A DNA stretch of 38,996 nucleotides from Regnicoccus frigidus (lineage in GTDB: Bacteria; Cyanobacteriota; Cyanobacteriia; PCC-6307; Cyanobiaceae): positions 1 through 38,996 of the forward strand of contig JAOANE010000059.1 of the NCBI GenBank assembly GCA_025194985.1. The letters run 5' to 3'. The notes below the pieces were generated by a model. The model was not told where the DNA came from. It searched no databases and was given only the letters and a program-made list of their open reading frames with translations. A program made the position numbers and the translations under genes. Positions 1-6,855 of this stretch are shown here, in pieces (positions within the stretch are counted from its first letter, which is position 1; every line of letters starts with the position of its first letter).

Positions 1-122
1 ACGGCATCAAGGCGCTTGTTGCCATTGGCCACGTACTGGCGCAGAGCGGCGAGTTCGGACTCACCGATGGTGGCGGTCTTGGCGTCGGCGCTGACTACAG
101 CGCGGGAGAAGGCGTCGAGCAT
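1..122 (-). CDS. cpeB: Phycoerythrin beta subunit, second copy, N-terminal part only (cut by window edge)
   Basis: The reverse strand from 122 starts with ATG and encodes the first 40 residues of a phycoerythrin beta chain (begins MLDAFSRAVVSADAK). The gene runs off the left edge. The bases are identical to the start of the complete cpeB at 5860-6414, so the product should be the same light-harvesting rod subunit if the rest of the copy is intact. The upstream sequence differs completely from position 128 on, so this is a second genomic context and not the same locus read twice. Whether a cpeA follows cannot be seen. It could be a true second cpeBA operon or an assembly-edge effect. Confidence 0.8.
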   Translation of the reverse strand, partial: MLDAFSRAVVSADAKTATIGESELAALRQYVANGNKRLDA

Positions 123-127
123 GGGTT
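1..127. repeat. Exact 127-bp repeat, copy 1 (5' end of cpeB)
   Basis: These 127 bases are identical to 6293-6419 in the same orientation. Identity covers the first 40 codons of cpeB plus five bases before the start codon, then stops abruptly. The left limit is the window edge, so the true repeat is at least this long. 127 is also a common maximum k-mer size of de Bruijn assemblers, so the contig may begin at an unresolved repeat. Confidence 0.95.
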
Positions 128-363
128 CTTGAAAAGAGGGTGAGCCGCGTCGTGATGAGCGGCGTGGTTGTTGGTGAGGACGATGTGCTAGCGGCAGGCG
201 TAGGCATGCCGAAACCGACACTTCGCTCGCCAAGGCGCTAAGCAATCCCTAAGGTCGAAGGGTTGGTTCTCAACTTGAGACCTTTGCGGCTGTCCGCCCA
301 GAAAGGCTAGATCTCATCGGTTTTCCTTTCCCCTGAGTTGGTGGACTCATAGGATTTCGTAAC

Positions 364-391
364 AAGCTTTTCAGCGCAAAAGCTTTTCAGC
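364..391. promoter_or_regulatory. 12-bp direct repeat in a gene-free divergent region (possible operator)
   Basis: The unit AAGCTTTTCAGC occurs at 364-375 and again at 380-391, a 16-bp period. It lies in the stretch 123-450 between the divergent starts of the partial cpeB and the small gene at 451. The rest of that stretch holds no gene I can support. Paired direct repeats between divergent promoters are typical of a regulator site, but no regulator or promoter is assigned here, so the role is inference. Confidence 0.4.
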
Positions 392-450
392 CCAGCCCGC
401 CGACTCCAGTCAGGGGGGAAGATGGGTCGGTTGGGCCCCAAAACGCCTTG

Positions 451-687
451 ATGCCAGACCTCAGCGATCGTTCCATCACCAGTTCAGAAGGCCCGGGGGA
501 GCTTGAGCTCGCCATTCAAGACCTGCAGGCCTACCGGCAGCGGTTGGTGCAGGACGTGATGACCATGGGCCACAAGCTGAAGCTTCCCCAGGCACGGGTG
601 GAGCGTGACCTGCTCGAGCATCCCGAAATTAAGGAGGTTGACCAGCTGCTCAGTCAGTTGGGCCAACAACGCGCCGGCAACGCCTAG
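451..687 (+). CDS. Small uncharacterised protein of the phycobilisome island
   Basis: A 78-residue soluble, mostly helical and charged protein with no signal peptide or membrane segment. ATG at 451 is chosen; an in-frame TTG at 448 directly before it is an alternative. The middle (residues about 17-45) is rich in Leu, Gln and Arg and could form a short coiled coil. It is divergent from the partial cpeB and convergent with cpeY, whose last codons it overlaps by 38 bases. I do not recognise a family. Position between cpeB and cpeY suggests a role in rod assembly or chromophore attachment, but that is only context. Codon usage and the conserved-looking composition argue for a real gene. Confidence 0.6.
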   Translation: MPDLSDRSITSSEGPGELELAIQDLQAYRQRLVQDVMTMGHKLKLPQARVERDLLEHPEIKEVDQLLSQLGQQRAGNA

Positions 688-1963
688 CCCGTAGGCCAAC
701 CAGCCGATCTCCGTCGCTCAAGCACGCCTCTGGTGGGTTGAGGCCGAGGCTTTCCAGGGCCATCACACAGGCGTAGCGCAGCTCCCAGCTTCTGGCACTG
801 ACCGCATGCTCCTGCAACACGCTTCCGGCCTCCGTTGTTTGCAGCCGTGCCAGGGCCAGGGCTGCAGCCGGTCGGGATTTCAGAAATTGGGGCCGCTGGT
901 TGTTGAGCCCATCGATCACCAACGGCAGCAGCATCGGGTCGCCCAGTCGTCCGAAGAGATGCATCATGTGGTAGTGGGCTCCGTAGTCGTTCCAGCCCTC
1001 CTGCTCAAAGCTGCTAACCAGGGCCGGTAAGGCCGCTTTGCCGAACTGCTCCTCCAAGGAGACGATCGCCAGGTAGGTGCGTCCGAAGTCGGTTCCGTAC
1101 AGCTCACGTACCAAGGATTCAAGCGCTTGGGGCTGGTCGTAACGATGAACCAGTTGCAAGCTTTCGGGGCGATCATCGAGTTGACGATCGAGGACATCTA
1201 ACAGCAGCTCATCGGAGAGAGGCTCGCCGAAGCAGGCCGCGTCTGTGTTGCCGGCAAGGCTGGCCAGATGACGGATTCCCCGTAACCGGAACACAGGCGA
1301 GACAGGGGCTTGTCCGATGCGTGGAATGGCCGGCAGCCAACCCACGTCCATCAGGTCTTGGATGACGCCTCGCCTGACGTTCACATTGGGGTGAAACAGG
1401 AACGGCTCCAATTGCTCCAACTCTGAGCCATTGCCCGAGATCAATGCGCAGGCTGTGATAGCGGCCGTGGCCAGCATCCCGTCGTCGGCATCCACGAAAG
1501 CCGCGATGGGTTCGAGGGCGGCCTGGCATCGCTGGCGGGCGAGAACCTGCACGATGACTCTCCTGCTCTGGCTGGGGTCGGCCAGCAACTCGATCAGGCT
1601 GGCCTGGATTCCCGCATCGTCTGCGCCCAGTTGACCCAAGGCCCAGGCTGCATTCTCGACAAGATAGGGATCCTGACTTGTCAGACAGTCGACGATGCCC
1701 GCTGTGGCACGCCGGCAGCCCAGCCGGGCGAGGGTTTCTACTGATTTGCGCCGCGCAATCCTCTGGGCTTGGGCCCCGTCTGTGTCCTGGAGGCAGGCCA
1801 TCAGTGCCGCTTCGGTGTCCTCTCCAGGAAAATTGATCAGGTGCGCGGCTGCCGTGTAGCGGTCACTCTCAAGGTCGAGATCCTTGAGCGGTCTCAGCAG
1901 CATGGAGATGGCTTCATCCTTGCCGAGGCCGGGATGAATGTTGAAAAAACGGTGATCTGACAT
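650..1963 (-). CDS. cpeY: Phycoerythrobilin lyase subunit CpeY (E/F type)
   Basis: A 437-residue HEAT/PBS-lyase repeat protein of the CpcE/CpcF-like lyase family, about the usual length of CpeY. The N-terminus (MSDHRFFNIHPGLGKDEAI) and the segment with AAHLINFP followed by RRKSVETLARLG match CpeY closely; helical HEAT repeats continue to about residue 410. In studied cyanobacteria CpeY, helped by CpeZ, attaches phycoerythrobilin to Cys82 of CpeA. The ATG at 1963 follows the upstream gene (ending at 1973) by nine bases, so the two are probably co-transcribed. The 3' end overlaps a convergent small gene by 38 bases. CpeA and CpeZ are encoded 3-4 kb away on the same strand, which fits the role. 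Confidence 0.9.
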   Translation of the reverse strand: MSDHRFFNIHPGLGKDEAISMLLRPLKDLDLESDRYTAAAHLINFPGEDTEAALMACLQDTDGAQAQRIARRKSVETLARLGCRRATAGIVDCLTSQDPYLVENAAWALGQLGADDAGIQASLIELLADPSQSRRVIVQVLARQRCQAALEPIAAFVDADDGMLATAAITACALISGNGSELEQLEPFLFHPNVNVRRGVIQDLMDVGWLPAIPRIGQAPVSPVFRLRGIRHLASLAGNTDAACFGEPLSDELLLDVLDRQLDDRPESLQLVHRYDQPQALESLVRELYGTDFGRTYLAIVSLEEQFGKAALPALVSSFEQEGWNDYGAHYHMMHLFGRLGDPMLLPLVIDGLNNQRPQFLKSRPAAALALARLQTTEAGSVLQEHAVSARSWELRYACVMALESLGLNPPEACLSDGDRLVGLRARRCRRVVGPTD

Positions 1964-1972
1964 GGTCTGAAG

Positions 1973-2443
1973 TCACTGGCACTGAGGTTCCCAGATTTCG
2001 AAGACGGCATCGATCGGACGAGCGCCCTTCAGGGCCTCCCAGGAGATCCCCTTGAGAAAGGCTTCGGGACTGTTGGTCTCCACCAGGTCGACACCCCACC
2101 CTCCGAGCTGCAGTGGAGATCCAAGCTGTCCTGGTTGATCCTTTCGGCCTCCTAAAAGCAGCACGGTATAAGCATCAGATTCCCCGGCCCGCACACGCTG
2201 GTTGCGCAAGGTCTGGCCGAGAAGGCGGGCCAAAGCGATTGGCTCCAGTGGTGCGGTTACCTTGGCGCGCCAATGCGGGTGCACAAGTTCTTTAATGGCG
2301 ATTCCATTGGCCGCTCCAGTGGTGATTCCGGTGTCCAGCCCGTCTGTGAGAAGCTCAACCAAGGCGCTTCCCCGTAAATCAGCGTAGCTCTCGCTCGGTA
2401 ACTGGAAGTTGTGGGAGATCACGAAGCTGGTGTCAGTGGCCAT
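1973..2443 (-). CDS. Uncharacterised protein upstream of cpeY
   Basis: A 156-residue soluble protein with no membrane segment; ATG at 2443 is chosen (MATDTSFV), with another in-frame ATG at 2467. Residues about 15-60 contain a Gly/Thr-rich stretch (LDTGITTGAANGIAIKEL) and the C-terminal half has a glycine-rich turn (LLLGGRKDQPGQLG) and ends in WEPQCQ. I do not recognise a domain. It ends nine bases before cpeY and is read in the same direction, so it probably shares an operon with the lyase. A role in bilin handling or phycoerythrin maturation is a context inference only. Confidence 0.65.
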   Translation of the reverse strand: MATDTSFVISHNFQLPSESYADLRGSALVELLTDGLDTGITTGAANGIAIKELVHPHWRAKVTAPLEPIALARLLGQTLRNQRVRAGESDAYTVLLLGGRKDQPGQLGSPLQLGGWGVDLVETNSPEAFLKGISWEALKGARPIDAVFEIWEPQCQ

Positions 2444-2540
2444 AGCTGGTGATCTGTCTTGATTCATTTTATCTGATTGTGGTTCGCGCTACCGCCATGC
2501 AGTCGTCACGGGGAAAGCCAATAATCTGGTTCCAAGGACA

Positions 2541-3146
2541 TTAACCAGTGGTGCTCCAGCTCAAGTGGTGGGATTCCTCAAGGGCCGAGTGGATGCCAGC
2601 GAGGCCCAAGAGCAACAGCTGCTGGGTGGCGGAGATGGCTGAAGGTTGGAGCTGCGCGCGATAGGTGCTGGCCATGTCCAGCAGGGCTGAAGCCATGGCG
2701 TCGACCGGAACATCGAGCAGCCGATAGAGCTCCATGGTCGCGGCATAGCCCTGCTGGTCGCAGAAGCCCGCCTCACCGATGGCTGCGCCATAGCTGGCGA
2801 TGCGCAGAAAATGCCAGAGATCGCGCCAACAAGCCTTGGATCGATCGGGAGTGTGCAGGGAACCGCCGATTGTGAACAGCTGTGGAAACTGCCCATGAAG
2901 GGTTGATTTGGCATGCTCCACAAGCGATGGCATCAAGCGTTGAAAATTCAGAATGTCTTCCTGATCTGCCTGTGATTCGCTACAGAGGGCTTGGAGCTCT
3001 TCGCCATGCAGCAGTCGCTTCGCTTGATCCGCCTCAAGGAGGTATTGGACGTGCTCATTGCTGAGTGACAAGGAATTGGGCAGCGTGAATAGGCGAGCCT
3101 GGGCGATCAGTGCTTTCATGTGCGCCGAAGGCGATTGTTGTTCCAT
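2541..3146 (-). CDS. aplA: AplA-like divergent phycobiliprotein
   Basis: About 201 residues from ATG 3146; in-frame ATGs at 3158 and 3119 are alternatives and none has a clear ribosome binding site. Residues 104-160 have the phycobiliprotein globin-fold signature: ACWRDLWHFLRIASYG lines up with the KC-x-RD-x-x-x-YLR stretch around the bilin cysteine of CpeA or CpcA, and the following ELYRLLDVPVDAM matches the EVY-x-x-LNLP-x-x-A helix. Cys106 is the expected bilin-binding cysteine. The rest is very divergent from rod and core subunits, as is typical of the allophycocyanin-like AplA proteins found in phycoerythrin gene regions. Function of AplA is not established; a bilin-binding assembly or sensory role has been considered. 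It sits between two uncharacterised genes. Confidence 0.65.
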   Translation of the reverse strand: MEQQSPSAHMKALIAQARLFTLPNSLSLSNEHVQYLLEADQAKRLLHGEELQALCSESQADQEDILNFQRLMPSLVEHAKSTLHGQFPQLFTIGGSLHTPDRSKACWRDLWHFLRIASYGAAIGEAGFCDQQGYAATMELYRLLDVPVDAMASALLDMASTYRAQLQPSAISATQQLLLLGLAGIHSALEESHHLSWSTTG

Positions 3147-3290
3147 CGACGAGCGCATGATCTGAGTTGGCAACGACAATAATGAAAGCTTTGGGCCAGA
3201 AGTCTGAGGTAGCAGTCTTGAAGAAACGACAGGGCCACTGCTTTTGAGCAGGATCAAGGTTAGACGGGCCTGATTCGAAGCTGTAGGGCC

Positions 3291-3548
3291 TCAGCTCGTG
3301 AGTAGTCGCTCGATCAATTTGGCTTTGGAAAGTTTTCCTGCATTGTCAATGCCTTGCCGTGCGGCCTGCTTGCGAAGTTCAGATAAGCTGAGTTTTGCTA
3401 AAGAATTTTTGAAACCCGAATCAGTTATTACAGTTGTTGGTTCGCCATGTTTTGCCGAGCCCATAGACTCATCTGAAGTAGGGTATTTCCCGGTTCTGGT
3501 AAGGAAATGCCAGGGGCGTTGGTGAGCCACTGGAATCAGTTTTTCCAT
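3291..3548 (-). CDS. Small protein with C-terminal Rho-N/SAP-like motif
   Basis: An 85-residue protein from ATG 3548 (MEKLIPVAHQRPWH); the frame stays open upstream to an ATG at 3653. Residues 52-84 form the helix-extended-loop-helix pattern of Rho N-terminal/SAP-like domains: LSLSELRKQAARQGI, then GKLSKAKLIERLL. Such domains commonly bind nucleic acid. The first 45 residues are basic and Ser/Thr-rich and look disordered. The gene starts divergently from the cpeF-like gene, about 140 bases apart, so it could regulate or be co-regulated with it. I know no characterised phycobilisome function for it. Confidence 0.6.
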   Translation of the reverse strand: MEKLIPVAHQRPWHFLTRTGKYPTSDESMGSAKHGEPTTVITDSGFKNSLAKLSLSELRKQAARQGIDNAGKLSKAKLIERLLTS

Positions 3549-3687
3549 ACTTGCGAACATTGGGCCTGTTGATGGGGCCCTATCTAGGACCAGGCTTTGG
3601 TATTGGCAAGAACTCTTCAGAACTCGTGATCCAATACCGAGGTGATGCTGCATGTTGGAGAATGGCTTTCCAAGACCAGGACTCTCA

Positions 3688-4569
3688 ATGAGCGGTACGG
3701 TTTCACCTCAGTTCACGCCGAAGGAAAATGATGCCCTGCTGGCTGAAGTGCGCTCTGCCCTGGCCAACGGTCAATTCTGCGGCGATGACCCGAAGGCCTT
3801 GGCGCGCGTTGTTGAGGGATTGGCGGATCCCCGCGGTCTTGTGCGCTTCAACTTCGCCGAGACGCTCGGAGCGATTGGCCGCCCAGCCATTCCGTTCCTG
3901 CTCAAGGCCCTGCGCGGGCACGAGAATGTGGCGGTTCGTCGTGCTGCTGCCAAGACGCTGACCCTGATTGAGGCCCCAGAAGCCCTGTCAGATCTTGATG
4001 CTGCCCTCAGTCATGATCCCGATCCGGTGGTGCAGGGCTCGGCGGCTGGTGCCATGGCCCGTTGTGGCGCCGACGCGGTTCCGTTCCTGATGAAACAACT
4101 TCAGGATCCTGATGCGGGTGCCATCGTTAAAGGATTGGCCCGGTGGGCCCTCTCGTTTATTGGCGCTGAGGAGGTTGGGCCCTTGGCTGAAACCATGCAG
4201 ACGGGGAACCCGGATCAGCGCGCGGCCTTGGTGGAGGTGATTGCGGAGCAGATACGCTCCAGTCAGGATGCTGAACTGATCGCACTGCTGATTCAGTGTT
4301 ACTCGGATCCTTCGGCGGATGTTCGCGCTGAGGTTGTCACGGCTTTAGGTAATCTGCTCGATCCTCAATACCTGCCTCAGCTTCTTATCGGGCTTGCCGA
4401 TTCATCTGGAGTTGTGCGCAGGGTCGCAGCACTGGCTCTCGTCAAACAAAAAGATCCTGGTGTGCTCAGCCAGGTGAGAGATGCCGCCCATGCAGAGAAA
4501 GACCCCAGTGTGATCCCCGTGATGGAACTGGCAATTCGCCAGCTTGAGCAGCTCATCAAAATCGATTGA
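3688..4569 (+). CDS. cpeF: CpeF/MpeV-like HEAT-repeat phycoerythrin bilin lyase
   Basis: A 293-residue all-helical protein made of HEAT/PBS-lyase repeats (for example VRFNFAETLGAIG, AVRRAAAKTL, VVRRVAALALVKQ). Length and repeats fit the CpeF/MpeV/MpeU branch of E/F-type lyases, which is distinct from CpeY (about 440 residues) and CpeZ (about 200). Characterised CpeF attaches the doubly linked bilin to Cys50 and Cys61 of CpeB, while MpeV is a lyase-isomerase doing so with phycourobilin; I cannot tell the two apart here. ATG 3688 is chosen because AGGA lies six bases upstream; ATG 3652, preceded by GAGG, would add 12 residues. Its stop is one base from the convergent cpeZ stop. Confidence 0.7.
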   Translation: MSGTVSPQFTPKENDALLAEVRSALANGQFCGDDPKALARVVEGLADPRGLVRFNFAETLGAIGRPAIPFLLKALRGHENVAVRRAAAKTLTLIEAPEALSDLDAALSHDPDPVVQGSAAGAMARCGADAVPFLMKQLQDPDAGAIVKGLARWALSFIGAEEVGPLAETMQTGNPDQRAALVEVIAEQIRSSQDAELIALLIQCYSDPSADVRAEVVTALGNLLDPQYLPQLLIGLADSSGVVRRVAALALVKQKDPGVLSQVRDAAHAEKDPSVIPVMELAIRQLEQLIKID

Positions 4570-4570
4570 T

Positions 4571-5176
4571 TCAGCTCTGCCAAGCCTGTTCGCTGAAGCG
4601 ATCCAGGGCCTGGGTTGCCGCTTGCTGAATCATGCTGTCTTCCCTGTGGGCTCCATCAGCCAGGAACTGTTCGACCAATAGCTTGCCCTCGGCATGATTC
4701 ATGGAGGCCAGGGCATTCAGTGTTGCCATGATCACAGCAAGATCATCACTCTTGAGAGCAGATTCCAGGGCTGGCAGAGCCAATGAACCCATTTCCCCGA
4801 GTGCCATCACAGCGGTCAGCTGGACCACGGGATTGGGCTCCAGACATTTTTGACCCAACAGATGGATCGTCTCGGCGCTGAAATTGTGATCCGGCCAAGC
4901 CACGGCGATCTGGGCCATGCCCTTGCAGCAACTGGCGCTGATGGTTGGATCGACGCTCTCGGCGAGCTTGTCTCGGATCAGCGGCTCCACCGCAGGACCG
5001 ATGGCCCCCATCGCCCGAACTGCGCTCCGGCGCAGGCTCACATCTTCAGCATCGAGAAGGCCGAGTAGCCGAGTGCTGACGCTCGGATCACCACTGGCGA
5101 TGATCTCATGCATCAGCCTGTCGCGCTGGTGGGGATTCGGATGGCTGAGTTGGGCGAACAGTCCGTCGATCGACAT
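4571..5176 (-). CDS. cpeZ: Phycoerythrobilin lyase chaperone CpeZ
   Basis: A 201-residue HEAT-repeat protein, the usual size of CpeZ. Repeats include LRRSAVRAMGAIGPA at about residues 44-58 and VVQLTAVMALGEMG near residue 110, and the N-terminus (MSIDGLFAQLSHPNP) is CpeZ-like. CpeZ acts with CpeY on CpeA and has chaperone-like effects on phycoerythrin. ATG 5176 is chosen over an open upstream extension to 5278 because the extension crosses the cpeA terminator and has no family resemblance. The gene lies downstream of cpeBA on the same strand behind that terminator, so it is probably expressed by read-through or its own promoter. It is convergent with the cpeF-like gene with one base between stops. 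Confidence 0.9.
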   Translation of the reverse strand: MSIDGLFAQLSHPNPHQRDRLMHEIIASGDPSVSTRLLGLLDAEDVSLRRSAVRAMGAIGPAVEPLIRDKLAESVDPTISASCCKGMAQIAVAWPDHNFSAETIHLLGQKCLEPNPVVQLTAVMALGEMGSLALPALESALKSDDLAVIMATLNALASMNHAEGKLLVEQFLADGAHREDSMIQQAATQALDRFSEQAWQS

Positions 5177-5229
5177 TTCTGGCAGAACCCGGGGTGTTGT
5201 TGTGAGGCGATAGGGGAAGTCTGCCAGAC

Positions 5230-5256
5230 AAAAAAGCGGCCCCGAGGTGGGGCCGC
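5230..5256 (-). terminator. Intrinsic terminator after cpeBA
   Basis: On the minus strand an 8-bp perfect GC stem (GCGGCCCC paired with GGGGCCGC, five-base loop) is followed by six T. It lies 53 bases past the cpeA stop and before cpeZ, so it should end most cpeBA transcripts and keep the lyase gene at a lower level than the structural genes. Confidence 0.85.
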
Positions 5257-5309
5257 AGAAGGGGCTGCAAAAGAGCAACGGGAGGCTTTGCCCTAGGGCA
5301 AGGCTGTGA

Positions 5310-5804
5310 TCAGGAGAGGGACTCGATCACATAGGAGAGGAGCGACTTGAACTCCTTGGCGGCTTCAGGGCTCATGTCACGAGGAGCACAGGCGCGCTCA
5401 CGGGTGTAGGAGAAGGCCTCGACATAGGCGGCGGTGGGCAGGTTGAGGGCGCGGTAGACCTCACGAGCACCGGCAATGCCCCACTCATCGATAGGACCGG
5501 TGCCGCCAACGACGAGGGAGTAGTTGATCAGACGCAGGTAGTGAGCGATGTCGCGGTAGCACTTGTCGGTTTTGACCTGATTTTCACCAGCTTCACCGGC
5601 TTGCTTGAGGTAGGGGTACTTCTTGAAGCAGGCATCACCGGCTTCCTGCACCACTTTGTCGAAGCCAGCAGCGAGCTTTTCAGCAGCTTCAAGGCGAGCA
5701 GCGGAACGCTGGATGGAACCTTGGACCGACTCGAGATCGGACTGGGTGGGGAAGCGCCCGGCAGCGTCAGCGGCAGTGACGACGGTGGTAACGACAGATT
5801 TCAT
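5310..5804 (-). CDS. cpeA: C-phycoerythrin (PE-I) alpha subunit
   Basis: A 164-residue phycobiliprotein alpha chain, exactly the usual CpeA length. The start MKSVVTTVVTAADAAGRFPT is the conserved CpeA N-terminus, which fixes ATG 5804; the frame stays open upstream without meaning. The two bilin cysteines are at residues 82 (KCYRD) and 139 (RACAPRD), the canonical singly linked phycoerythrobilin sites served by CpeY/CpeZ and related lyases. CpeA pairs with CpeB to form the hexameric discs of the phycobilisome rod on the thylakoid surface. It is 55 bases downstream of cpeB, in one operon, and is followed by a strong terminator. Confidence 0.97.
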   Translation of the reverse strand: MKSVVTTVVTAADAAGRFPTQSDLESVQGSIQRSAARLEAAEKLAAGFDKVVQEAGDACFKKYPYLKQAGEAGENQVKTDKCYRDIAHYLRLINYSLVVGGTGPIDEWGIAGAREVYRALNLPTAAYVEAFSYTRERACAPRDMSPEAAKEFKSLLSYVIESLS

Positions 5805-5859
5805 TGGAAACTTCGAAGCGAATGGGTTTGGGAAGGATTCAGTCAGAGACTGGATGAAA

Positions 5860-6414
5860 TCAGCCGAGTGCGCTGATGATGCGATCGAAGTAGCTGGCGG
5901 CTTCTGACGCGACAGCGGAGCAGTCACCCTGGATGGTTTCCATCTTGTTGAAGCGGGTGCCACCCATGCCTGGGGTGTTGGTCTCGCTGATGTGGGCGCA
6001 GGAGGAAGCCTTCATGATGGCAACGGCGCGACCAGCGGACTGGAGGGGCACACCCAAAGCGATGTAGGTCTCCTTGAGGCCGTTGAGGCAGCGGTCGTCG
6101 AGGACGGAAGCGTCGCCGGCGAGCAGGGCGTAGGAGATGTAACGAAGAACGATTTCGCCGTCACGCAGGCAGGAAGCCATGCGGCGGTTGGGATAGCAGT
6201 TTCCACCAGCCTGGATCAGGCCGGTGTTTTCGCAGATCATGCCCGAAACGGCGTCCGAAACGATGCAGCTGGCGTTGCTGGCGATCGCGTTGACGGCATC
6301 AAGGCGCTTGTTGCCATTGGCCACGTACTGGCGCAGAGCGGCGAGTTCGGACTCACCGATGGTGGCGGTCTTGGCGTCGGCGCTGACTACAGCGCGGGAG
6401 AAGGCGTCGAGCAT
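5860..6414 (-). CDS. cpeB: C-phycoerythrin (PE-I) beta subunit
   Basis: A 184-residue phycobiliprotein beta chain of normal CpeB length. Cysteines at 50 and 61 (doubly linked bilin), 82 and 165 are all in place, so three chromophores per chain are expected. The 184-residue length and the Cys165 region fit CpeB of PE-I better than the class II subunit MpeB, which is usually a few residues shorter. It heads the cpeBA operon. The first 40 codons are duplicated exactly at the left window edge. The start at 6414 is the family start (MLDAFSR). Confidence 0.96.
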   Translation of the reverse strand: MLDAFSRAVVSADAKTATIGESELAALRQYVANGNKRLDAVNAIASNASCIVSDAVSGMICENTGLIQAGGNCYPNRRMASCLRDGEIVLRYISYALLAGDASVLDDRCLNGLKETYIALGVPLQSAGRAVAIMKASSCAHISETNTPGMGGTRFNKMETIQGDCSAVASEAASYFDRIISALG

Positions 6415-6419
6415 GGGTT
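6293..6419. repeat. Exact 127-bp repeat, copy 2 (5' end of cpeB)
   Basis: Identical to positions 1-127 in the same orientation. Identity ends five bases upstream of the start codon, so the two cpeB copies have unrelated leaders and probably separate promoters. Confidence 0.95.
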
Positions 6420-6855
6420 AGGGGAGAAACAAGGATGATGACGCAGTGAATAGAACGAAAACCGCTCTGTCACTTGAAGGAGAGTTTTTCAGGTCTCTCG
6501 CCCCCGGACGGGTTAACAAGGGACGCCACCAACAAAACTTCAAACAGAAGAAAGTATGAAGTCTTTCGATGGCTTGTGGTCTTGGTGTGGTGGCTGTCGG
6601 GCCTGCCTCGCCCTTCTGGCCACGGGGCCTGCCCAGGCCCTGACCCTGGATCCGGATCCGAGCAGGCAGAGGCGTTGTCCCGATTGTTGCCCGTACGCAC
6701 TGCTAACCGGTGGACCCCCCGGCAGCCAAGGGAAACGCTTGTTGCTGCCCATCAGCCTCAGGCGCCTGGCCCCCGGCAACCCAACCCAGATGTCGGCGCC
6801 TGTTCCCTTGGTTCATCAGCTGTTTGATCAGCTGTTTGATCGGTGGATCGGCGCG
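6420..6855. other. Gene-free upstream region of cpeBA
   Basis: This 436-bp stretch separates the cpeB start from the 3' end of the pentapeptide gene on the same strand. It should carry the cpeBA promoter and leader; I see no consensus promoter strong enough to place. It contains a perfect 12-bp tandem duplication at 6816-6839 (TCAGCTGTTTGA twice) close to the pentapeptide gene. Open frames here are short, Pro/Arg-rich and unlike real proteins. A long leader is plausible for the most highly expressed operon of the island. Confidence 0.5.

Noticed and set aside
6420..6560. Consensus promoter of cpeBA
   Set aside because: Possible -35 and -10 elements are weak and badly spaced, so no position is claimed.
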